A DNA stretch of 64,000 bases from Rhodococcus sp. KRD197 (GTDB lineage: Bacteria; Actinomycetota; Actinomycetes; Mycobacteriales; Mycobacteriaceae). This document shows, piece after piece, positions 19,808 through 28,383 of the stretch. Below the pieces are notes generated by a model. That model had not been told where the DNA came from and ran no database searches. It worked only from the letters and a program-made list of their open reading frames with translations. A program made the translations under genes and the position numbers. The DNA is taken from NCBI RefSeq assembly GCF_017168235.1, contig NZ_JABFAO010000002.1:640488-704487 (forward strand). The letters run 5' to 3'. Every line of letters begins with the position of its first letter. The stretch's first letter is position 1.

Positions 19808-21427
19808 TCAGTCTCTCGTCGGTTGCAGACGATCGGTCGTCGACGGGAGCGAGGTTGCTTTCGGTGTGGGTGGGGCCACCGGGCCCCGAGGCATTCCGCC
19901 TGGAATGACGAGGGCGATCAGAGCGGCGAGGACACTGGCCCCCACGCAGAGGTAGATGCTGGTGTCGAGGCCTGATTCGAGTGCGGTTCGGGCGAGTGGG
20001 GCGACTACGTCGGACACCGGTCCGAGGTCGGCATTGGCCACTGCCAGTGGCCCGCCCTGTTCGTTGACGCCGGTGGCCACGCCGACGACCTCGGGCGGTA
20101 GGGATCCGTCGGACAGGCTGGATGTGAGGGTGGCGCCCGCGACGCCGAATGCAACGGCACTGACGATGGCCGGACCCAAACTCTGACCTGTCTCACGAAC
20201 GAGACTGGTTACGGCACTGGCCATCCCTGCGTAGTCGATGGCGACAGCGCCGACTGCCACTGCGGTGAGCGCGGTGAACATGGTGATGAATCCTGTACCC
20301 AGCAACAGGATGGGGCCGGTCATCGCCAGCAGCGACGTGGAATCGCCGGGCAGCTGGGCCATCCAGAATTGACCGATAGCGAGAGCCAGCAGTCCGGTCA
20401 CGAGCAGGGTTCGGGGTGCGATGCGCATCAGCAATCGCGGCAGGAACGGTGTCAGCAGGAGGGGGACGGCTTGGATCAGCGCGAACGGCAGGGCAGCCTG
20501 CAACGGCCCGACGTGCAGTATCGCCTCGAGCTTCACGCTGAGCGCGTATGCGGTTCCGATGAAGCCGAACATAGCGAGAAGGCCGATTGCCGCCGCTGCG
20601 GCGAAAGATGGTGTGCGAAACAGGTTCAGGTCGAGCATCGGCGTTCGCGCACGGCGTTCGCTGATCACGAAGAGGATTCCAGCTGTGATGGAAATGACGA
20701 ATGCAGCGATGATGATCGGGGTGCCGAATCCTTCTACCGATCCTTGAATGACGGCGTACAGAAGGGCGAGCAGGGACACGGCGATGGTGATCTGTCCGGG
20801 CCAGTCGAGTCCGCGCCCTGCGGGATGACGCGAGTCGACGATGACGAGCGCACTGACTGCGGCAGTGACGAGCCCCAGAACGGCGGGAACGGCGAAGGAC
20901 CAACCCCAGCCGAAGTGTTCGGCGGCGAAACCGCTGATCAACGGCGCGATCATGGCGCCGAATGCCAAACTCACCGCCCAGTACGACAGCGCGCGTGCGC
21001 GGTCTTCTCGCTCGGGCGTGGCCGAGACCAACATGGCCAAAGACGTGGGAAAGATTGCGGCAGCACCGAGTCCGGCGATCGCCTGCCCGACTATGAGCTG
21101 CGTGAGTGTTCCGGATGTTCCGGCGACGACGTCGCCGGCGGCGATGAGAACGCCACCCCAGACGAGCAGTCGTTTGCGGCCGAACATGTCACCGAGTACA
21201 CCGAAATTGAGTTCGAGGATTGCGGTGGGGAGGATGAACGCGGCCGGAATCCAGGCCAGCGCCGCGACGCTGGCACCGAGGTCACGCTGAATGATTCCCA
21301 GCAGGGGCGCCGCCAAGGAAACCCCCATCTGCGCGACACCGATTACGAGGCAGCATGCGAGCAGCGTGCCCCGATCCAGTTTCTGTGCGTGCTTGACGGG
21401 GCCGCCACCCGATCGTGTGGATGTCAT
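19808..21427 (-). CDS. MFS transporter, DHA2/EmrB-like, probably 14 membrane segments
   Basis: A 539-residue major facilitator with regular hydrophobic helices and the MFS loop motif GVLGDMFGRKRLLVWGG between helices 2 and 3. Length and the ends suit the 14-helix DHA2 drug:proton group, many members of which export toxic aromatics; import of the catabolic substrate is the alternative. The start has AAGGA six bases upstream. It is the first gene of the leftward operon controlled from the region shared with the IclR regulator, which contains three operator-like repeats. Confidence 0.88.
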   Translation of the reverse strand: MTSTRSGGGPVKHAQKLDRGTLLACCLVIGVAQMGVSLAAPLLGIIQRDLGASVAALAWIPAAFILPTAILELNFGVLGDMFGRKRLLVWGGVLIAAGDVVAGTSGTLTQLIVGQAIAGLGAAAIFPTSLAMLVSATPEREDRARALSYWAVSLAFGAMIAPLISGFAAEHFGWGWSFAVPAVLGLVTAAVSALVIVDSRHPAGRGLDWPGQITIAVSLLALLYAVIQGSVEGFGTPIIIAAFVISITAGILFVISERRARTPMLDLNLFRTPSFAAAAAIGLLAMFGFIGTAYALSVKLEAILHVGPLQAALPFALIQAVPLLLTPFLPRLLMRIAPRTLLVTGLLALAIGQFWMAQLPGDSTSLLAMTGPILLLGTGFITMFTALTAVAVGAVAIDYAGMASAVTSLVRETGQSLGPAIVSAVAFGVAGATLTSSLSDGSLPPEVVGVATGVNEQGGPLAVANADLGPVSDVVAPLARTALESGLDTSIYLCVGASVLAALIALVIPGGMPRGPVAPPTPKATSLPSTTDRLQPTRD

Positions 21428-21457
21428 GGGGTTCCTTGCCGGAGATGGAATGGGGAT

Positions 21458-21474
21458 GTCCTATAAATCAGGAC
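21458..21474. promoter_or_regulatory. IclR-type operator site A
   Basis: GTCCTATAAATCAGGAC: 5-bp arms around a 7-base AT-rich centre, 31 bases upstream of the MFS start. It shares the pattern TCCT-N7-AGGA with sites at 21564 and 22388. Confidence 0.65.
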
Positions 21475-21480
21475 GCATGT

Positions 21481-21494
21481 TCCTTAATATAGGA
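21481..21494. promoter_or_regulatory. IclR-type operator site B
   Basis: TCCTTAATATAGGA, a variant with a 6-base centre, begins 22 bases after the matching point of site A, two turns of the helix on. Paired half-occupied sites are common for IclR repressors. Confidence 0.5.
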
Positions 21495-21563
21495 CAATAT
21501 TCATGGCCTGGATCACAGATGTCAATAGTTTCGACCATCAAAAATCTCGCATAGCGATTGTGC

Positions 21564-21582
21564 ATTCCTGTAATTCAGGAAT
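21564..21582. promoter_or_regulatory. IclR-type operator site C
   Basis: ATTCCTGTAATTCAGGAAT, a perfect 7-bp-arm palindrome ending 11 bases before the IclR start codon. Its position predicts autorepression. Confidence 0.65.
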
Positions 21583-21593
21583 AGTGTGGTCGT

Positions 21594-22379
21594 ATGGCAA
21601 CGGATTCGAGCGGATACCGCGAGCGCAACAGCACTGCAGATCGGGCCTTGGTCATCTTGGGTCTGTTCACTGAGGACCGGCTGCAGATCAGTGCGAACGA
21701 CGTCGCCGAGGCGCTCGGCAGCGCCAGGTCCACCGCGTACCGATACCTGCAGACGTTGGTTGCGGCCTCGTTCCTCGAGGAAGCTCCGGGCGGCGGCTTC
21801 CGCCTCGGCATCGGCGTTCTCGAGTTGGCGAGGTTGGCCCGGCGCGGGTACGGATTGACCGCGATCGCGCAACCGGTGATGCGCGCGCTGGCGGACGAGG
21901 TCGGCGAGACCGTCCTTCTTACACGGCTGGTGGACGACACCGTGGTCTGTATCGAGCGATGCGAGGGTGCCAAGCAGCTCGTTCGTCTGAGCTACGAGCG
22001 GGGCAGTCGGCTGCCGATCAACGCCGGCGCATCAGCGCTCACGCTGCTGGCGTGGTTGCCGGAGAAGGAAATTCGTGAGCTCCTGGGTCGCCATGCCCTT
22101 CAGCGCTTCACCGAACGAACGCTCACCGATGTCGATGTGCTCGTACAGCGCCTCGCGGAGATCCGGAGCGCCGGCTACGGCATGACCGTTGCCGAGGTCG
22201 ATCCGGACGCAACCGGAATCGCGGCCCCGATTTTCGACGACAGCGGCGCGGTTGCCGCCGCGCTGAGCATCGTCGCCATTCGCAGGCGGGTGCCGGAGGA
22301 TCGGTCCGAACTGCTGGTCACCGCTGTTCGGACCGCTGCCGAAACTCTGTCTCGGAAGTTGGCGGTCGTGAGATCATGA
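21594..22379 (+). CDS. IclR-family transcriptional regulator
   Basis: A 261-residue regulator. Residues about 14-75 form the winged helix-turn-helix (STADRALVILGLF ... DVAEALGSARSTAYRYLQTLVAASFLEE), and the rest is the IclR effector-binding domain (GETVLLTRLVDDTVVCIERCEG, GSRLPINAGASALTLLAWL, and the C-terminal GYGMTVAEVDPDATGIAAPIF). It lies divergent from the MFS-dioxygenase-hydrolase operon and directly ahead of the monooxygenase operon, with matching operator-like repeats on both sides, so it most likely controls both by binding a pathway aromatic. Confidence 0.93.
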   Translation: MATDSSGYRERNSTADRALVILGLFTEDRLQISANDVAEALGSARSTAYRYLQTLVAASFLEEAPGGGFRLGIGVLELARLARRGYGLTAIAQPVMRALADEVGETVLLTRLVDDTVVCIERCEGAKQLVRLSYERGSRLPINAGASALTLLAWLPEKEIRELLGRHALQRFTERTLTDVDVLVQRLAEIRSAGYGMTVAEVDPDATGIAAPIFDDSGAVAAALSIVAIRRRVPEDRSELLVTAVRTAAETLSRKLAVVRS

Positions 22380-22387
22380 TTCCCTGT

Positions 22388-22406
22388 AGTCCTATTTAGC
22401 AGGACT
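22388..22406. promoter_or_regulatory. IclR-type operator site D
   Basis: AGTCCTATTTAGCAGGACT: perfect 6-bp arms around a 7-base centre, between the IclR gene and the monooxygenase, about 45 bases before the latter's start. Confidence 0.65.
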
Positions 22407-22410
22407 CTAT

Positions 22411-22425
22411 TCCTATTTAACGTGA
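22411..22425. promoter_or_regulatory. IclR-type operator site E (half-degenerate)
   Basis: TCCTATTTAACGTGA keeps the left arm and AT-rich centre of site D but has a poor right arm. It starts 21 bases after site D, the same two-turn spacing as sites A and B. Confidence 0.4.
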
Positions 22426-22450
22426 CGCGCGCTACGTTGGGGTGGTGAAC

Positions 22451-24013
22451 ATGTCAGCCGACACCTCCTACGATGTGGCGATCTGCGGTGCCGGACCGGT
22501 CGGAATGACGGCGGGGCTACTGCTCGCGGCGCAGGGAATGACCGTGATAGTCCTCGAGCGCCGGTCGACCACCAGCAACGAACCCAAAGCGATCAGCATC
22601 GACGACGAGGCTCTTCGCGTGTACCAACAGGCCGGCGTCGTGGACCGTGTCCTGCCGATCGTCGTGCCCGGCACTGGAACTCGCTACTTCGACAGCAACG
22701 ACGAACCAGCGTTCCACGGCGGGGCAGCCATCCCATACCGGCTCGGCTACCCCTTCAAGAACCCGTTCGCCCAACCGGACCTCGAGCGGGTGCTGTTGTC
22801 AGCCCTCCAGGATTCACCCAGTGCCACCGTGCGCTTCGATACCGAAGTCACCTCCATCTCCCAGCATGCCGACGCGGTCGAACTCGTGGCAGGGGGCCGC
22901 TACCTCTCCGCCCGGTATCTCCTGGGGTGCGACGGCGGCCGGTCGACGGTCCGCTCCCTCCTCGGCATCGAGATGACCGGACGGAGCCACCCTGAATTGT
23001 GGCTCGTCGTGGACACACTCGGCGATTTCCACACCGAGCGATACGGAATGCACCACGCCGACCCGAAGCGTCCGCACGTGGTGGTACCCGGATTGAACGG
23101 GCGCTGCCGATACGAGTTTCGGTTGTTCGACGGCGAGGGCACGGTGACCGACGCCCCGCCCTTCGAACTCATCGAAGATCTCGTCTCTCGCTACCGCACC
23201 ATCACGCCCGACCAGGTCGAGCGAGCCGTCAACTATCGCTTTCACGGACTCGTTGCAGACCAGTGGCAGCGCGCTCGATGCTTCCTACTCGGCGACGCGG
23301 CCCACATGATGCCGCCCTTCGCCGGTCAGGGACTCAACTCGGGGATTCGGGATGCGGCGAACCTCGCATGGAAGATTGCAGGTGTCGTTCGCGGGACTCT
23401 GAACGAGACCGTCGCGCAGACATACGAATCCGAACGAGCACCACATGCGCGAGCTGTCGTCCGTGCGTCCGAGAGGCTCGGCCGGGTGGTGATGACGACC
23501 AACGAACGGCTCGCTCATCGCCGCGATGAGCTCATCGGCGCCGCACTGAAAACCGTGGACGGTCGGCGATTCTTCGAGACAATGGCGTACAGACCTCCGT
23601 ACGAATTCACCGACGGAATGATCGTCGCAGGCAGCGGTGTCGGTGTCGTGGTCGGTCAGCCCCGGGCTTTCGACTCCGCGACCCGAACGATCGAGCCGCT
23701 CGACGACGTGCTCGGACCGGGATGGGCGCTGGTGGGAGTGGACGTGACCGACCCCGCCGACTGGAAGCAGGCATCGCGCATCGCCGATCTGTTCGACGCC
23801 TCGACCGCGATGGTTCCCACCGACCACACAGTTCCCCGACTCGAGTCCGTGAACGTACTGCTCGATGTCGACGGCCGACTCGATGCCGAATTCGCGGCAT
23901 ATCGAGGGCATTTCGTTCTACTGCGACCCGACCACGTCGTTGCTGCGGCGTGGTACCCGACCGAGACCGACCGGATTCTTCCCGCAGTGACGGCATGGAC
24001 TCCCGAGCTGTGA
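22451..24013 (+). CDS. FAD-dependent aromatic hydroxylase (MhpA-like)
   Basis: A 520-residue class A flavoprotein monooxygenase that would hydroxylate a phenolic compound with NAD(P)H and oxygen. GAGPVG at residues 13-18 binds the ADP part of FAD; DGGRSTVRSLLGIE is the DG motif; GDAAHMMPPFAGQGLNSGIRDAANLAWK near residue 280 binds flavin and ribityl. Length and motifs resemble 3-(3-hydroxyphenyl)propionate hydroxylase MhpA. ATG 22451 is chosen over GTG 22442 because GGTGG lies six bases upstream. It leads an operon with the cleavage oxygenase and aldehyde dehydrogenase and would supply a diol to the extradiol enzyme. Confidence 0.9.
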   Translation: MSADTSYDVAICGAGPVGMTAGLLLAAQGMTVIVLERRSTTSNEPKAISIDDEALRVYQQAGVVDRVLPIVVPGTGTRYFDSNDEPAFHGGAAIPYRLGYPFKNPFAQPDLERVLLSALQDSPSATVRFDTEVTSISQHADAVELVAGGRYLSARYLLGCDGGRSTVRSLLGIEMTGRSHPELWLVVDTLGDFHTERYGMHHADPKRPHVVVPGLNGRCRYEFRLFDGEGTVTDAPPFELIEDLVSRYRTITPDQVERAVNYRFHGLVADQWQRARCFLLGDAAHMMPPFAGQGLNSGIRDAANLAWKIAGVVRGTLNETVAQTYESERAPHARAVVRASERLGRVVMTTNERLAHRRDELIGAALKTVDGRRFFETMAYRPPYEFTDGMIVAGSGVGVVVGQPRAFDSATRTIEPLDDVLGPGWALVGVDVTDPADWKQASRIADLFDASTAMVPTDHTVPRLESVNVLLDVDGRLDAEFAAYRGHFVLLRPDHVVAAAWYPTETDRILPAVTAWTPEL

Positions 24014-24041
24014 CCGAGAACCCAGACGAAAGGCGCTGACA

Positions 24042-25568
24042 ATGCGTGATCTACCGGCTCCCCTCCCGACGACCGTCGTCCGGCGGAACGCACCGGCCCC
24101 GCCGCGTCGCGCCGCGGACGTCGACTGGAACACCTCGAACAAGTTCCTGAACGGACCGTTCGCGCCGTGGCACGAGGAAACCGAGTCGTTCGATCTGACC
24201 GTGATCGGAAAGTTGCCGGACGACCTCGCCGGCGCACTCTTCCGGGTAGCGAACAACCCTCGATTCGAACCGCTCGACACCGACCGCTACCACTGGTGGG
24301 AAGGCGACGGGGGTGTCGCGGGGACGTACATCCGCGACGGCAAAGCCTCGTTCCGCATGAAGTGGGTCAACACCGACTCGATGAAGGTCGAGGTCGAGGC
24401 CGGCGAAGCTCTCTACAGCGGATTCGTGAACGGTTCGGGCAAGGCGCGCCGGGATCTCCCGCAGGGCGCGCCTCCGGCCAAGAGTGTTGCCAACACCAAC
24501 GTCGGGCTGTTCGCCGATCACCTTCTCGTGTATTTCGAAGGGGGACTGCCCCATTCGATGCATCCGGAGAGCCTCGACACGCAGGGAACATACGATTTCG
24601 GCGGTGCCGTCGACATCCTGTGCACCGCGCACTACAAAATCGACCCGGCCACTGGGAACATGCTCTTCTACGCGGCAGTAGGCCCGAGCCTGACCTGGTA
24701 CGAAGCCGATCCGACGGGTACCGTCGTGGACACCTTCTCCTTCGACATGGGCTGCCCGGCAATGGTCCACGATTACATCGTCAGCGAACACCTGGCCATC
24801 TTCCTGATCTCGCCGAACCAGTTCCGGCTCGACCGGATCATGGAGGGTCGCCCGGGTGTGCTCTGGGACGAAACGGCGGTTCCGGGCGGTAGCAGGTTTG
24901 CGGTACTCGACCGGCGCACACACGAGGTGACCTGGTACGACACCGGGCTCATGCTCGCGCCGACGCACTTCTTCAACGCGCACGAGACACCGACCGGCAT
25001 CGTGGTCGATCTGCACGTCATCGCTCGCTTGGGCAACCCCGCCGACGACTCCGACGAACCGCTCGACTCACACTCCTGGTTCCCACCGGCCATGGCCTGG
25101 CGATTCGTGCTCGACTCCGCGACGAAGACGACCACCCAGCAGATGCACAGCGGCATCGCCGGCGAGTTCCCCAAGATCAACGACGCCTGGCTCGGCAAGA
25201 AAAACCGGTTCGGCTACTTCACCACCACCCGGAATCTGTCGCCGTTGACCATGACCGACGGTCTCGCTCGTCACGACTTCTCGACCGGCCAGACGATCGT
25301 CCTGGAAGGGCCCGACGGCCTGACCAGCCCCAGCGAACCGGTGTTCGTCCAACGCCGCGGTGCTACCGAGGAAAACGACGGCTACCTGCTGACGATCTGG
25401 TGGAATCCCGCGACCGGCCTGTCCGAACTGCTGGTTCACGAGGCGAGCGCATTCGTCCGCGAACCGTTGGCGCGGATCAAGCTCCCCGTCCGTGTGCCCT
25501 TTGCCTTCCACGGATCCTGGGCCGAGGCCGAGGTGCTCGACGCAGCGGTCGCCGCACAGTCCGCATGA
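24042..25568 (+). CDS. Carotenoid/stilbene cleavage oxygenase, copy 1
   Basis: A 508-residue non-haem iron oxygenase of the carotenoid cleavage/lignostilbene dioxygenase family, which splits a C=C double bond to give two carbonyls. The four iron-binding histidines are visible: His197 (TAHYKIDP), His243 (MVHDYIV), His309 (THFFNAHE) and His490 (FAFHGSW). In soil actinobacteria such enzymes often cleave stilbenes, isoeugenol-type or lignin-derived alkenes; the neighbouring aldehyde dehydrogenase and ring-cleavage genes favour an aromatic substrate over a carotenoid. A paralogue lies at 28384-29868. GAAAGGCG precedes the ATG. Confidence 0.9.
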   Translation: MRDLPAPLPTTVVRRNAPAPPRRAADVDWNTSNKFLNGPFAPWHEETESFDLTVIGKLPDDLAGALFRVANNPRFEPLDTDRYHWWEGDGGVAGTYIRDGKASFRMKWVNTDSMKVEVEAGEALYSGFVNGSGKARRDLPQGAPPAKSVANTNVGLFADHLLVYFEGGLPHSMHPESLDTQGTYDFGGAVDILCTAHYKIDPATGNMLFYAAVGPSLTWYEADPTGTVVDTFSFDMGCPAMVHDYIVSEHLAIFLISPNQFRLDRIMEGRPGVLWDETAVPGGSRFAVLDRRTHEVTWYDTGLMLAPTHFFNAHETPTGIVVDLHVIARLGNPADDSDEPLDSHSWFPPAMAWRFVLDSATKTTTQQMHSGIAGEFPKINDAWLGKKNRFGYFTTTRNLSPLTMTDGLARHDFSTGQTIVLEGPDGLTSPSEPVFVQRRGATEENDGYLLTIWWNPATGLSELLVHEASAFVREPLARIKLPVRVPFAFHGSWAEAEVLDAAVAAQSA

Positions 25569-25602
25569 ACAGACATGGCACGAACAGACATGGCACGAAC
25601 CG
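25568..25602 (+). repeat. 15-bp tandem repeat between oxygenase and aldehyde dehydrogenase genes
   Basis: GAACAGACATGGCAC occurs twice in succession and a third time in part. Each copy contains an in-frame ATGGCACGA that could be mistaken for the next start codon, but no ribosome-binding site precedes these; the functional start is at 25623. Confidence 0.75.
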
Positions 25603-25622
25603 ATTCGACGAGAGGTAAGAAC

Positions 25623-27074
25623 ATGGCAAGCACAATGGCGTGGGCGCACAAGATATTCGACGGCCAGTGGAGAACAGGCGGAGGTGGAACACTCGACGTC
25701 GTGGCGCCGGCCACGGCCGAGGTGATCGCCACCGTCGGTGCCGCAGATGTCGGTGATCTCGACCGTGCCGTCGCCAAAGCGGTTTCCGCACAGCGAGAGT
25801 GGGCGGCGAAGCCGTACACCGAACGTGCTTCGGTGATGACTGCGGCCGCAGCGTTGTTGGCGGCTGATCCGGAGCGACTTTCGCGATGGCTGGTTCCCGA
25901 GTCCGGGTCGAGTCAGGGCAAGGCCGGCGGCGAGGTTCAGCTGGTGGCGGCCGAGCTCGCGGAGGCCGCCAATCTTGCCTCGCAGCCCTACGGTCAGGTG
26001 CTGCGCAGCGCGAAGTCGCGCTTCTCGGTGGGCCGATACGTACCGGTGGGTGTCGTTGGGGTGATCAGCCCGTTCAACTTCCCTGCGCTGCTCTCGATGC
26101 GGTCGGTGGCCCCGGCTCTCGCGGTCGGCAACGCCGTCGTCCTCAAGCCCGACCCGCGTACCCCAATTTCCGGAGGGCTTGCTCTCGCCGAGCTGTTCGC
26201 CGAAGCCGGATTGCCCGAGGGCTTGCTGCACGTACTCCCATCCGGAGCCGATGTCGGGGCCGCACTCGTCGCGCATCCGGATGTACCCTGCATCTCCTTC
26301 ACCGGATCCACCTCCGCGGGCCGGCGCATCGGTGAAGCGGCCGCACCACTGCTGAAGAAAGTCCATCTCGAACTCGGTGGAAACAACGCCTTTCTCGTAC
26401 TTCCCGACGCCGACATCAGCGCGGCCGCGTCGGCGGGAGCCTGGGGATCGTTTCTGCATCAGGGCCAGATCTGCATGGCGTCGGGTCGGCATCTGATCCC
26501 GGAGCATCTCGCCGAGGAGTACATCGGCAAGCTCGCCGAGATCGCGACTCGCATAACGGTCGGCGATCCGAGTGACCCGTCCAACGCGCTGGGGCCGATC
26601 ATCGACGAGAACCAGTTGAAGCGCGTCGACGGGATCGTGCAGGCAACACTGACAGCCGGTGCGGACCTCGCGGCCGGCGGCACCTACGAGGATCTGTACT
26701 ACCGGCCTACCGTGCTCGGCAACGTCCCCAAGGACTCGCCCGCGTTCACCGAGGAGATCTTCGGCCCGGTCGCGCCGGTCACCACGTACCGAACTGTCGA
26801 CGAGGCCATCGATATCGTCAACTCTTCGGAGTTCGGGCTTTCCGTTTCCATCCTGACCGCGAACCCGTTCAAGGCCTTCGAGCTTGCCGACCGCATCCGT
26901 TCCGGAGCGGTGCACATCAACGATCAGACGGTCGACGACGAGGCGGTGGCTCCGTTCGGCGGAGTGAAATCATCGGGATCAGGTGGGCATTTCGGGTCGA
27001 CGGTCAATCTCGACACGTTCTGCGACCTGCAATGGGTCACGATGCAGTCCGACATCGAAAAGTACCCCTTCTGA
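25623..27074 (+). CDS. Benzaldehyde/vanillin-type NAD(P)+ aldehyde dehydrogenase
   Basis: A 483-residue ALDH that would oxidise the aromatic aldehydes released by the cleavage oxygenases to acids. The general base is Glu250 (HLELGGNN) and the nucleophile Cys284 (GQICMASGR), 34 residues apart as in the family; FTGSTSAGRRIGEAAAP binds NAD and EIFGPVAPV is conserved. The pattern fits benzaldehyde and vanillin dehydrogenases. ATG 25623 has GAGAGG seven bases upstream; the in-frame ATG at 25575 lies inside a tandem repeat and is rejected. The coding end overlaps the next gene by 43 bases. Confidence 0.92.
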   Translation: MASTMAWAHKIFDGQWRTGGGGTLDVVAPATAEVIATVGAADVGDLDRAVAKAVSAQREWAAKPYTERASVMTAAAALLAADPERLSRWLVPESGSSQGKAGGEVQLVAAELAEAANLASQPYGQVLRSAKSRFSVGRYVPVGVVGVISPFNFPALLSMRSVAPALAVGNAVVLKPDPRTPISGGLALAELFAEAGLPEGLLHVLPSGADVGAALVAHPDVPCISFTGSTSAGRRIGEAAAPLLKKVHLELGGNNAFLVLPDADISAAASAGAWGSFLHQGQICMASGRHLIPEHLAEEYIGKLAEIATRITVGDPSDPSNALGPIIDENQLKRVDGIVQATLTAGADLAAGGTYEDLYYRPTVLGNVPKDSPAFTEEIFGPVAPVTTYRTVDEAIDIVNSSEFGLSVSILTANPFKAFELADRIRSGAVHINDQTVDDEAVAPFGGVKSSGSGGHFGSTVNLDTFCDLQWVTMQSDIEKYPF

Positions 27075-28345
27075 GGGAGGAGATCGCCGTCGTCATCGCC
27101 GCGCTCGTTCCGCGTGGGACCGAGCCCGTTACCGGGTTGGCGAGCGCGGCGTGTCGACACGGCGAGACGATCCTCGGTGCCAACGCGGTGGCGTGGGCTG
27201 TGCAGGTGGCCGGCGATCTCGCAGCTCGTGCTCAGGCCGAGCGCCCAGGTGGGGCCGTGCCGGTCCACGACATCGCCGTTCAGGGGGAAGTTCTCGTCCT
27301 GCAGATTCTCTCGACGCTGGCGGCCACCGACGATGTCGGCGGGTCGGTGGACATGGCAGCAATCGCGGAGGAGCAGATCAGAGCGCTCATCGCCGTGGGC
27401 GCTCCCTTCGAGCGGGTCGCAGAGACGATACGTATCGCGCACGAAGTGGTGGTGCGGGAGTTGTTGGGTGTGGCCATCGCACGTGAGGTCTCCGCCGCGA
27501 CGCTCACAGCGATCACCGTGTCGGTGGCACGCGCGACGGACGAGGTGCTCGCGTCCCTGGCGAAGCGTTATGTCCAGGAGGCAGAGCGGTTCTCCTCGTC
27601 GGTACAGCACGCCCGGCACGAGCTGATCGACGCGCTGCTCGACGGGAGGCCGGTCGACGAGCATGCCGTGGCCAGAATTCTCGGAGTGTCCATCGACAAC
27701 TATCACCGCAGTTTCGTCATCTCCGGGTCGCCGTCGTATCCGCATGTCGATGTGCGGTCGCTACGTCGTGCTGCCGATGCGATCAAGAATCGGCTCGGTG
27801 CACGGACGATCGTCGTGCGAGAGAACCCGAATTCTCTGTGGGCGTGGGTGTCCGCGGATCGCCGCCTGCCCGCCGACGAGTCGGTCGTCGCCGCTTCGAT
27901 CGGCGACGAGGTGCGGGTGGGCTTCGGCTCGATGCAATCGAAGGCGGCCGGTTTTCGTCGTACACATATGGAAGCCGAGGCCGCAGCACGGTACGGGCAC
28001 TCGACGGCGGCCCCCGTGGTCGACTATGCCCGCCACACACTCCCGGTACTGCTGAGCGCCGATACCGAGAGAGCTCGATGGTTCGTCGAATCGGAACTGG
28101 GGGAGCTGGCTGCACAGAATCCACGTAGTCGGGAACTCGTGGCCACGTTGAGATGCTATTTCGACTCGAAGTTGCGAATCGCTGTCGCTGCGGAACGCCT
28201 TCATGTGCACCGTAATACCGCGATCCACCGGTTGGCCGCTCTCGAGACGATTCTCGGGCATCCGGTGACCGAGCGACTCGCCGAGGTGCAGGCTGCATTG
28301 TTGCTTCTCGACGTCATCGGCAACCCGCCGGACGAGACCCCGTGA
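27032..28345 (+). CDS. PucR-type C-terminal helix-turn-helix regulator
   Basis: A 437-residue regulator with a long helical N terminus, a central ligand domain (LGVSIDNYHRSFVISG ... VRVGFGSMQSKAAGFRRTHMEAEAAARYG) and the terminal PucR/CdaR HTH (LVATLRCYFDSKLRIAVAAERLHVHRNTAIHRLAALETILG). Such proteins often activate aromatic catabolism genes. The only classical start is ATG 27032, inside the end of the aldehyde dehydrogenase gene, so the two are translationally coupled; it lacks a clear ribosome-binding site. It probably answers a pathway compound and may control the divergently read second cleavage oxygenase. Confidence 0.85.
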   Translation: MGHDAVRHRKVPLLREEIAVVIAALVPRGTEPVTGLASAACRHGETILGANAVAWAVQVAGDLAARAQAERPGGAVPVHDIAVQGEVLVLQILSTLAATDDVGGSVDMAAIAEEQIRALIAVGAPFERVAETIRIAHEVVVRELLGVAIAREVSAATLTAITVSVARATDEVLASLAKRYVQEAERFSSSVQHARHELIDALLDGRPVDEHAVARILGVSIDNYHRSFVISGSPSYPHVDVRSLRRAADAIKNRLGARTIVVRENPNSLWAWVSADRRLPADESVVAASIGDEVRVGFGSMQSKAAGFRRTHMEAEAAARYGHSTAAPVVDYARHTLPVLLSADTERARWFVESELGELAAQNPRSRELVATLRCYFDSKLRIAVAAERLHVHRNTAIHRLAALETILGHPVTERLAEVQAALLLLDVIGNPPDETP

Positions 28346-28377
28346 TCTTCGAACTCTTTGTCGATCACGGGGTCTCG
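28333..28377. terminator. Bidirectional terminator between PucR regulator and oxygenase 2
   Basis: CGAGACCCCGTGATC at 28333-28347 pairs exactly with GATCACGGGGTCTCG at 28363-28377, a 15-bp stem with a 15-base loop. The left arm includes the stop codon of the PucR gene. The repeat ends six bases before the convergent oxygenase stop, so one structure can serve both genes. Confidence 0.8.
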
Positions 28378-28383
28378 TTCAGG

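Noticed and set aside
25575-25622. N-terminal extension of the aldehyde dehydrogenase (MARTDMARTD...)
   Set aside because: It is encoded by a 15-bp tandem repeat, has no ribosome-binding site, and a good site precedes ATG 25623.
25068-26915. A 615-codon minus-strand frame opposite the oxygenase and aldehyde dehydrogenase genes
   Set aside because: Shadow of third-position GC bias; it spans two real genes and encodes no recognisable fold.
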